A program made the position numbers and the translations under genes. A stretch of 64,000 bases of DNA from positions 53,073 to 117,072 of the forward strand of contig JAPFDS010000033.1 of the NCBI GenBank assembly GCA_026168805.1, in the 5' to 3' direction. Below are positions 58,084 through 64,000 of the stretch, one piece after another. The notes below the pieces were generated by a model, which worked only from the letters and a program-made list of their open reading frames with translations, was not told the DNA's origin and did no database searches. How positions within the stretch are numbered: position 1 is the first letter of the stretch; the number at the start of each line of letters is the position of its first letter. This stretch comes from Caryophanales bacterium (lineage in GTDB: Bacteria > Bacillota > Bacilli > Bacillales > Amphibacillaceae).

Positions 58084-58124
58084 ATAAAAAGAGAGACTCT
58101 TTGTATGGTTCACCTGAGTCTCTC
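58084..58124 (-). terminator. Terminator, probably of the DUF1002 gene
   Basis: GAGAGACTC pairs with GAGTCTCTC, then TTTTT on the minus strand. The MITE at 58172-58283 lies between it and the gene it should serve. Confidence 0.75.
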
Positions 58125-58171
58125 ATGTTTGTTGGTTCAATGTACATATAAATGATGCTTTCTTAGTTTAA

Positions 58172-58283
58172 TGAATTTCATAATACGTATTTTACGCTAA
58201 GTCACTTCAACATGTAGTTTCGTTGAACCTTCCGAAACTACATGTTGTATTGACATAGCTGATTTTGGTAATTATGAAATTCA
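58172..58283. mobile_element. 112-bp MITE, copy 2
   Basis: Ends TGAATTTCATAATAC and (reverse complement) TGAATTTCATAATTACC. Inside is a strong hairpin ACATGTAGTTTCG/CGAAACTACATGT. It abuts the TGA of the DUF1002 gene. Nearly identical to copy 3 (60680-60791). Confidence 0.92.
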
Positions 58284-58284
58284 C

Positions 58285-59190
58285 TCAGTTAAACAAACCT
58301 TTAAACCAATTGAATACATCTCTAAAGAAATCTGCAACCTTTTCCCAAAAACTATCATCTATATTTAAATCTTTTAATTTATCTTTAACCGTTTGAGCAA
58401 TATCTTCTAGTTGATTTTTCACTTTATCAAAGTCAATGTCGATATCGCGCATTTTATCAAAAAGATCTGTTAAGCGTTGAATATCTGCATCATCTAATTT
58501 TATGTTTAGTTTATCAATTTGTTCCTTAACAATTTCCTCAACGTCTTCTCTTGTGGCAGGCTTACGATCAGCGAGCATTTTTTTAATTTCTGTTAGTAGC
58601 TCACTCACTTCTTCATCGGAGACATCTTCTTTCTCGGATAAATCAGTTGCTACATCAAGCTCTTCATTCGCTAATTCCATGCGTTCTTTATCAAGCTCTT
58701 CTCCTTCGACATCATAAGCTTTATAAATTCCTGTTAAAGCGGAGTGGCCTGTTACTTTCACTGGAGATGCAACATGTACGGTAGCATCCTCTACTCCCGC
58801 TGTAAGAAGTGCGTTTTTATACATCTCAATCGTTACTTGGGTAATGTTGTCAGCAGTAACAATGTGAACATTTAAACCTGTTCCTTTTTCTTCTCGAATA
58901 ATTTTAGCGGAAGAAAACATCCGAGAATGAGGATCCCCATCAATATATTTGGCAATATCTGCCCCCGTTACATTAAATTCTTTTGCATCATCATGACTGT
59001 CTACATCCAGAAGTTTTGCTACTTCTTCTTTTTGTTCTGCACTTAATGTATCTCCATAAACAATAATCGGAACACCTAGCTTTTCATTAATCCCATCAGA
59101 TGCTTGTACACCCTGTGCATTCGTCGTTAGTAAAAATAATCCTACAATCATTGTGCATAAAGCAGTCCAAGTAAATAAACGCTTCATCAT
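58285..59190 (-). CDS. ypuA: DUF1002 secreted protein (YpuA-like)
   Basis: 301 residues. A signal peptide (about 1-30, ending NAQGVQA) precedes the DUF1002 domain (LGVPIIVYGDTLSAEQKEEV near 40; VTGADIAKYIDG near 75; HVASPVKVTGHSALTGIYKA near 140). A long helical acidic C-terminal part ends in an amphipathic segment (VADFFRDVFNWFKGLF). Family function unknown. AAAGGAG precedes tandem ATGs (59190, 59187). The stop codon lies two bases past the edge of a MITE, and the likely terminator lies beyond it. Confidence 0.87.
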   Translation of the reverse strand: MMKRLFTWTALCTMIVGLFLLTTNAQGVQASDGINEKLGVPIIVYGDTLSAEQKEEVAKLLDVDSHDDAKEFNVTGADIAKYIDGDPHSRMFSSAKIIREEKGTGLNVHIVTADNITQVTIEMYKNALLTAGVEDATVHVASPVKVTGHSALTGIYKAYDVEGEELDKERMELANEELDVATDLSEKEDVSDEEVSELLTEIKKMLADRKPATREDVEEIVKEQIDKLNIKLDDADIQRLTDLFDKMRDIDIDFDKVKNQLEDIAQTVKDKLKDLNIDDSFWEKVADFFRDVFNWFKGLFN

Positions 59191-59471
59191 TTTTGGCAAG
59201 CTCCTTTTAGAACACATTTTAATTAACTCTATTTATGATACGTCTACATTATACCAATGTATTTGTTATATAAGCAATATATTTTTATACGATTGAATGT
59301 CGTAATTATCAAAATCAGCTATGCCTAAACACGCTGGTTTCCTTTTGAGCATATCGGTTTCCTTATGCTCAAACTCCTTATATACTTAGAGTAACGAAAT
59401 AAAATCAGTCAGAAAGAAGAGGATATATCATCCAATATCAAGAAAGAGTCGTTAAGCGAAATGTAGGGATT

Positions 59472-60671
59472 ATGTGGGTGGCGAATTTTTTCGCAGCAGG
59501 TAGTATGACGATGGTCATCCCTTTCATCTCCCTCTATATTGATTCGCTTGGAAATTTTTCAGAGGCATATGTTCAAAAATGGTCAGGACTTGTTTTCGCA
59601 ATCACGTTCGTCACAGCATTTATTTTTTCACCCATCTGGGGGCGACTTGGTGATAAAATAGGAAGAAAGAAAATATTAGTCATTTCAGCTACTGGGATGG
59701 CACTTTCTGTCCTATTGATGGGATATGCAACTTCTGTATTTCAGTTATTCATGCTCCGATTTTTCATGGGTGTGTTCACTGGATTTGTCCCAATGTCACA
59801 AGCGTTCATTTCTGTACAAACACCTTCAAAGATCGCCGGGAAGGTATTAGGAACTCTACAAACAGGTAGTATTACAGGAACTCTCATGGGGCCTTTATTT
59901 GGTGGAGTACTTGCCGACACGATCGGATATGGTGCATCCTTTAAGTTAACATCCATTACACTATTCATGTCTGCTATTGTCGTTGCCATTGGGATTAAGG
60001 AACTCCAGGTAAAAGTAACAAATGCAGAGGAAAAAACATCTTACACGCCAAAAGAAGTCATCATGCACATTGTGAAAAGCCCGATGTTCTTGACGGTCAT
60101 GCTCATTTCGATGGTTGTGCAAATTGCTCATTTTAGCATACAACCCATATTATCTTTATATGTCGTTGAGCTAAACGGACCGGCAAATATTGCGTTCATG
60201 TCAGGAATAGCTTTCTCTGTTGCTGGACTCGGAAATCTATTATTTGCCCGACGGCTCGGAAGTCTTGGAGATCGCATTGGGTACGTGAAGATTTTGATTT
60301 TCTTATTGTTTATGGCAGGAATCTTTTATTTCCCAGGAGCATTTGTAACAAATATTTGGCAGCTGATTATTTTACGCTTCCTTGTTGGAACGGCCATAGG
60401 TGGAATTATCCCACTCAGGGTAGCGTACATTCGCGAAGCTGCGCCGCTGTCCATGCAAGGAGAAGTGCTTGGATACAATACGAGTTTACGTTTCTTAGGG
60501 AACGTTGCTGGGCCTGCACTTGGTGGTCTCATCGCGAGCTCATATGGATTTCCGGCAGTATTCATTATTACGAGTACACTTCTACTCGCAAGCGGAGGCG
60601 TTATGCTATATATTTGGAATAAACATGAGCGGACATCTAAACATCCAATGCCACAAAAGTCTAGTTCTTAA
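59472..60671 (+). CDS. MFS transporter, MdtG/DHA1-like
   Basis: 399 residues from the first ATG, 12 helices: motif A GRLGDKIGRKKILV near 57 and motif C-like TGTLMGPLFGGVLAD near 133, so a probable multidrug or sugar-type H+ antiporter. The ATG at 59472 lacks a ribosome binding site and cuts into helix 1. The open frame extends upstream with QYQERVVKRNVGI, which fits the usual cytoplasmic N-terminus, and GAAGAGGA lies six bases before an ATC codon at 59430. The true start may be that ATC, or a mutated ATG. The gene is followed directly by a MITE. Confidence 0.85.
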   Translation: MWVANFFAAGSMTMVIPFISLYIDSLGNFSEAYVQKWSGLVFAITFVTAFIFSPIWGRLGDKIGRKKILVISATGMALSVLLMGYATSVFQLFMLRFFMGVFTGFVPMSQAFISVQTPSKIAGKVLGTLQTGSITGTLMGPLFGGVLADTIGYGASFKLTSITLFMSAIVVAIGIKELQVKVTNAEEKTSYTPKEVIMHIVKSPMFLTVMLISMVVQIAHFSIQPILSLYVVELNGPANIAFMSGIAFSVAGLGNLLFARRLGSLGDRIGYVKILIFLLFMAGIFYFPGAFVTNIWQLIILRFLVGTAIGGIIPLRVAYIREAAPLSMQGEVLGYNTSLRFLGNVAGPALGGLIASSYGFPAVFIITSTLLLASGGVMLYIWNKHERTSKHPMPQKSSS

Positions 60672-60679
60672 GAGGTTAG

Positions 60680-60791
60680 TGAATTTCATAATACGTATTT
60701 TACGCCATATCACTTCAACATGTAGTTTCGTCGAACCTTTCGAAACTACATGTTGTATTGATATAGCGGGTTTTGGTAATTATGAAATTCA
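60680..60791. mobile_element. 112-bp MITE, copy 3
   Basis: Same length, ends and internal hairpin as the copy at 58172-58283. A few central substitutions only, indicating recent movement. Lies nine bases after the MFS stop. Confidence 0.92.
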
Positions 60792-60898
60792 CTCAGATAC
60801 TAGGCTTTTGTTTTTCGTCATTTTTGCAATGCACATCTCTTCATGGTACAACTAACAATGAAGATTCTACTATTTCATGAAAGAAAGGTGAGCAACGT

Positions 60899-61144
60899 AT
60901 GGGGATAGTTGTTGTTGAAGTTTGCGACGGTAATTTAATGAGTCAATATGACTTAGAAACTCTTTTCGCAGAAGAATATCCTGAAGTAGCAGTTCTCACC
61001 AATGATTGCCTTTCTTTTTGTGGTCTTTGTCAAGTTCGTCCCTTTGCCCTGGTGAACGGGAAACGAATTCATGGAAGTACACCTGAAGAATGCTTAGAAA
61101 ATATTAAAAAAGCCATTGAACTAGAACTTGCTATGTTTTTCTAA
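60899..61144 (+). CDS. yuzB: YuzB-family (DUF1450) protein
   Basis: 81 residues. MGIVVVEVCDGN at the start and the Cys-rich CLSFCGLCQVRPFALVNGKR (near 39) identify the YuzB/DUF1450 family, thought to adopt a thioredoxin-like or Fe-S-binding fold. Function unknown; often found near NADH dehydrogenase or Nif-like genes in Bacilli, not here. GAAAGGTGAGC precedes the ATG. Ends before a strong terminator. Confidence 0.9.
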   Translation: MGIVVVEVCDGNLMSQYDLETLFAEEYPEVAVLTNDCLSFCGLCQVRPFALVNGKRIHGSTPEECLENIKKAIELELAMFF

Positions 61145-61161
61145 TATATGAATAGATGTCA

Positions 61162-61197
61162 TCAGCTGCCCGGTTGTATATCGGGCAGTTTTTTTAT
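61162..61197 (+). terminator. Terminator after yuzB
   Basis: CTGCCCG pairs with CGGGCAG, then seven Ts. Confidence 0.88.
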
Positions 61198-61245
61198 GTT
61201 ACACTACTCGTGACTACACATTGCACATATCGAGGTGAACATACG

Positions 61246-61791
61246 TTGAATATTTATACGATCGGTCATTCAACACATCCTACAGATGAATTTTTAGAGA
61301 TGTTACATGAAGCTTCAATAGAAGTGTTAGTAGATATTCGAGCGTTTCCTGCGAGTCGCAAGTTTCCCCAATTTAATGAAACCAATTTCCGCAACTGGTT
61401 GAAAGATGTTGATATTGCATATGAACATTTTTCATTGCTCGGAGGAAGAAGAAATAAATCCCAACAATTTCAAGATGAATTAAATGACGGATGGAATAAT
61501 CAGTCCTTTCATAATTATGCCGATTACACATTAACGAAAGACTTTCAACAAGGGATTCGCCAATTAAAGCAACTTGCCAAAAAGAAACGAACAGTCATAT
61601 GCTGTTCAGAAAGGCATCCTGCCCGGTGCCATCGATTACTCATTAGCAATTGGTTAACCGCACATGGATGGAACGTCTATCACATCATTCAACAGGGAGA
61701 TCAGATCCACATCGACCTCCATGAACTTGGCCAGTGGGGTGCGATGCCAATTGTAGAAGATGACGGAACTGTCGTTTATCCACATGTTTAA
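61246..61791 (+). CDS. DUF488 family protein
   Basis: 181 residues. IYTIGHSTHPTDEFLEML at the N-terminus, VDIRAFPASRKFPQFN near 34 and the C-terminal CCSERHPARCHR near 122 are the DUF488 signature. Proteins of this family are uncharacterised; the Cys/Arg/His set hints at a metal or nucleotide site. The start is TTG at 61246 with GAGGTG nine bases upstream; the open frame continues upstream without a signal. Confidence 0.85.
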   Translation: MNIYTIGHSTHPTDEFLEMLHEASIEVLVDIRAFPASRKFPQFNETNFRNWLKDVDIAYEHFSLLGGRRNKSQQFQDELNDGWNNQSFHNYADYTLTKDFQQGIRQLKQLAKKKRTVICCSERHPARCHRLLISNWLTAHGWNVYHIIQQGDQIHIDLHELGQWGAMPIVEDDGTVVYPHV

Positions 61792-61813
61792 CGCAGAAAA
61801 TCCATGATTATAC

Positions 61814-61864
61814 AAACAGCTATATCGCTACAACTGTTCGTTGTAATGATATAGCTGTTTTTTG
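61814..61864 (+). terminator. Terminator after the DUF488 gene, possibly a decayed MITE
   Basis: AACAGCTATATC pairs with GATATAGCTGTT, then TTTT. The stretch 61842-61880 also resembles the right half of the MITE (TTGTAATGATATAGCTG against TTGTATTGACATAGCTG, and a shifted AAATTCATT end). Confidence 0.65.
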
Positions 61865-61877
61865 GTACATATAAAAT

Positions 61878-62315
61878 TCATTCCGTCACGGCAACAACCA
61901 TTTGAATTTCAACGGGAGCATTTCCTGGAAGCGACGCTACTCCCACTGCCGCCCGACTACTGATGGCTATTTCCCCTACTTGTTCAAATAGATACTCAGA
62001 AGCAAAGTCAGCTAGACGTGCATGTGCTTCAAAAGATTCTTCCGCATGTATATATACATTCACGAGCAACACTTGCTTGATTTCTTCGTGTTCTTGTAAT
62101 GTATCTTTTACTGCAATGAGCGCATTTTCTGCTGCTTGTCTTACCGCTTCTTTATAAGTAGAAATTGGCTCAGATGTCTTCACTTTTCCTTTTTGAATGA
62201 GCTCGCCATTTTTTCGTGGAGTCATTCCGGCCGTATAAATGATCTGTTCAAAGCGTGTTGTAGGAACGTACTTCCCTTGAGGAATTGGTTTGTTTTCTCC
62301 GCTATTTATATTCAT
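61878..62315 (-). CDS. ridA: RidA-family enamine/imine deaminase
   Basis: 145 residues. Substrate Arg in SSRAAVGVASLPG and the Glu 15 residues later (PVEIQMV) match the active RidA set. RidA hydrolyses 2-aminoacrylate and related enamines that damage PLP enzymes. Its ATG (62315-62313) overlaps the aminotransferase TGA (62314-62312) in an ATGA arrangement, so the two are translationally coupled. Its own stop lies in a decayed MITE-like end. GAGGAGTATCGGGC precedes the ATG. Confidence 0.9.
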   Translation of the reverse strand: MNINSGENKPIPQGKYVPTTRFEQIIYTAGMTPRKNGELIQKGKVKTSEPISTYKEAVRQAAENALIAVKDTLQEHEEIKQVLLVNVYIHAEESFEAHARLADFASEYLFEQVGEIAISSRAAVGVASLPGNAPVEIQMVVAVTE

Positions 62316-63526
62316 GCCCGATACTCCTCCGCCACTTGAATAATCCGCTTCACCGCGTCAACAGCCGCTTCATGATCTTGGGAAAAATTCAGCCGGATAC
62401 TATTCGTGAATTGTGGGCCAAATTCTGTTCCTGGCGTAACAATGACCGAAGCTTGCAATCGAAGAACTTTCACAAATTCTTGAATGGAAATCCTTAATGG
62501 AGGCATTTTTGGAAACAAATAACTCCCTGCTTCCGTCGGTCGAACATCAAATCCATCTGCGGCCTTAAATAAAGCTACTAAATCATCACGGATTGCTTGA
62601 TGTTGAGAAATGCGCGTCTTCATCCAATCAACAGGTTCATCAAACCATGATTGTAAAACCGCTTGGCTATATCCTCCTGCTCGTAAAGATACAATCGCTT
62701 GTAACTTTTCCATTCGGTCAATAATAGTAGTAGACCCGAATGCAACACCTAACCGATACCCACTGAGCGATTCAGTTTTCGATGGGCCAATAATGGTAAT
62801 GACATGCTCCGGATGAACATTTTCTTGTGCACAATAATGTGTATATGACCGTCCGTCAAACACTTGGCGAGCGTATAACTCATCAGCAATTACGGTTACG
62901 TCATATTTTTCAGCAAGATTCGCAATCGCTTGGATCTCACCTTTCGAATAAATCACACCTGCTGGGTTATTTGGGTTAGAAAATAAAAAGAGTTTAACAC
63001 CTGACATAAAGGCTTCCTCTAATTGAGTGATGTTTATTCCTGCCTTTGTTTCTGTTTGATCATAATCCATCTGGATGGGAACAATTTCACCGTCAAAAAA
63101 TTCAACAAGTTTTCGATTGGCAAAATAATCTGGTTCGACAATCGCTACTTGATCCCCTCGACTAACGGTAGAACCTACGGCTAAAAACAATGCGCCTTGT
63201 GTACCTGGAGTCACAATCAAGTTTTTATCCGCGTCCATCGTCGTTCCAGTAAACCTCGTCAACTTTTTCGCAAGGGATTCGCGGATATCTATGCTTCCCC
63301 TGTATTCTGTATATGCCTGCTCTGCACCAAGCTCGACCCCTTCATTAAAGTGATCGATTGCGCCAGGAATTGGAGGAAATGCGTCCACATCCCCGTGTGA
63401 GAAATCCACAAAGGTACCAGAGATTTTCTCTCCATTTATTTCTATATCGTCTGTACCTTGGCGTACTTCTTGTCCAGGTGCAAATTCAGCACCTAACTTT
63501 AAAAATTTTTGATCAATTGGATCCAT
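62312..63526 (-). CDS. Class I/II pyridoxal-phosphate aminotransferase
   Basis: 404 residues, fold type I. The PLP lysine lies in GPSKTESLSGYRLG (near 248), SNPNNPAG (near 190) and VIADELYARQVF (near 212) bind PLP, and the substrate-carboxylate Arg is in NSIRLNFS near the C-terminus. Substrate is not deducible; aspartate/aromatic or alanine aminotransferases are closest. Pairing with RidA suggests it makes or meets reactive enamines. The start at 63526 follows AAAGAGGGATATACA; the longer frame to 63676 crosses the mnmH promoter region. Confidence 0.9.
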   Translation of the reverse strand: MDPIDQKFLKLGAEFAPGQEVRQGTDDIEINGEKISGTFVDFSHGDVDAFPPIPGAIDHFNEGVELGAEQAYTEYRGSIDIRESLAKKLTRFTGTTMDADKNLIVTPGTQGALFLAVGSTVSRGDQVAIVEPDYFANRKLVEFFDGEIVPIQMDYDQTETKAGINITQLEEAFMSGVKLFLFSNPNNPAGVIYSKGEIQAIANLAEKYDVTVIADELYARQVFDGRSYTHYCAQENVHPEHVITIIGPSKTESLSGYRLGVAFGSTTIIDRMEKLQAIVSLRAGGYSQAVLQSWFDEPVDWMKTRISQHQAIRDDLVALFKAADGFDVRPTEAGSYLFPKMPPLRISIQEFVKVLRLQASVIVTPGTEFGPQFTNSIRLNFSQDHEAAVDAVKRIIQVAEEYRA

Positions 63527-63690
63527 TGTATATCCCTCTTTTTTTAAACGTGTGTCGTGTATACTCCTCATAATAATTGATATCGGTTTCAAACTCAATA
63601 TAAGAAAAATAACCATTGGTAAATGGCACATAATAGGAGTAGACTTTGAAGTGAAATAGTATAGATAAACAATCAACAGAAGGTGATCCT

Positions 63691-63861
63691 ATGTTCAAAG
63701 ACATTACGATACAGGAGTTACGCTCCATGAATGACAACAATCATACGATTGTCGACGTTCGTTCCCCTAAAGAATATAATGAAGCAACTATTCCAGGAAG
63801 TGTGAATATTCCTGTCTTCAATAATGCCGAACGTGTAGAAATTGGTACGTTATATAAACGA
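63691..63861 (+). pseudogene. mnmH: mnmH (tRNA 2-selenouridine synthase), interrupted by an insertion sequence
   Basis: The first 57 codons encode the start of a rhodanese domain: IVDVRSPKEYNEATIPGSVN and the MnmH-type NNAERVEIGTLYK. MnmH/SelU replaces sulfur by selenium (via geranyl-2-thiouridine) in tRNA wobble uridines and is normally about 350-370 residues. After GTLYKR the sequence turns into IS DNA and the frame closes at 63942. The rest of the gene, if retained, must lie beyond the window. AGAAGGTGATCCT precedes the ATG. SelD and SelA are not in this window. Confidence 0.8.
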
Positions 63862-64000
63862 GTGAATTTCATAATTCACAGCCCTTGCAGGGCAAGGGTT
63901 TCAAAGTATAAAAAAGGAAGTACCTCCCCAAATCTTGTATAATGGTAGTTGAGTAAAGACTAACCAAAAGACTGGAGGAGTACTCCCTATGACCATTATA
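63862..64000 (+). mobile_element. Insertion sequence, left end and start of a probable transposase
   Basis: It begins GAGTGAATTTCATAATTCAC, the same end as the local MITEs, and has hairpins and a -10-like TATAAT. A strong site (GGAGGAGTACTCCCT) precedes an ATG at 63989 that opens MTII before the window ends. Family cannot be fixed from four residues. Confidence 0.7.

Overview
The window looks like a chromosomal segment of a low-GC, endospore-forming member of the Bacillaceae. The evidence is Spo0F, the RNA polymerase delta subunit, GerQ behind a SigE-type promoter, LipL, and Firmicute cis-RNAs (SAM riboswitch, yybP-ykoY element, pyrG initiation attenuator). A proline/Na+ symporter, a BCCT transporter and several very acidic proteins fit a salt-tolerant relative of Halobacillus, Virgibacillus or Pontibacillus, but this is inference and I do not name a genus. 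Positions 1-27 kb resemble the Bacillus subtilis ywj-ywd region, with losses (no fbaA or ywjG around spo0F) and inserted genes.

Layout. 1-3.1 kb (minus): tal, spo0F, pyrG, rpoE. 3.5-5 kb: putP. 5.3-17.1 kb (minus): a fatty-acid/short-chain acyl-CoA catabolic cluster, transcribed fadF, thiolase, hydroxybutyryl-CoA dehydrogenase, two acyl-CoA dehydrogenases, meaB, a TetR regulator, and icmF (fused isobutyryl-CoA mutase). Its promoter region has a TGAATG/CATTCA palindrome and a cre-like site. 17.3-31 kb: argS-ywiB, a class A PBP, ywhD, an HD hydrolase, lipL, gerQ, ywdK/ywdI, a new 49-codon ORF, and a TerC-family protein under a manganese riboswitch. 31-43 kb: RecQ, M29 aminopeptidase, thioesterase, cardiolipin synthase, OppA, betaine-type transporter, methionine gamma-lyase, RarD, DsrE. 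43-52 kb: DUF2161, the S-box/MetY unit, a YpmR/YpmS pair, a papain-like protein, an ABC-F ATPase, RidA. 52-64 kb: SDR threonine dehydrogenase with Kbl, a LysM-3D protein, two MFS exporters, DUF1002, YuzB, DUF488, a RidA/aminotransferase pair, and an mnmH gene cut by an insertion sequence at the window edge.

The most unusual coding signal is pyrG. The CTP synthase is otherwise canonical and has a textbook reiterative-transcription leader, but the glutaminase nucleophile cysteine is glycine (GIGLGMQ, residue 381). This predicts an enzyme limited to free ammonia.

The non-coding fraction is rich in repeats. Three tandem arrays, at 17.3, 40.3 and 51.2 kb, have different sequences but the same exact 51-bp period and the same dyad geometry. 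A 112-bp MITE family has three full copies plus relics, and its ends match the end of the IS in mnmH. A palindromic foldback element occurs twice (5.1 and 56.1 kb). A dispersed element carrying a Bacillaceae-1-type RNA (50.5 kb) has an internally deleted copy at 58.0 kb.
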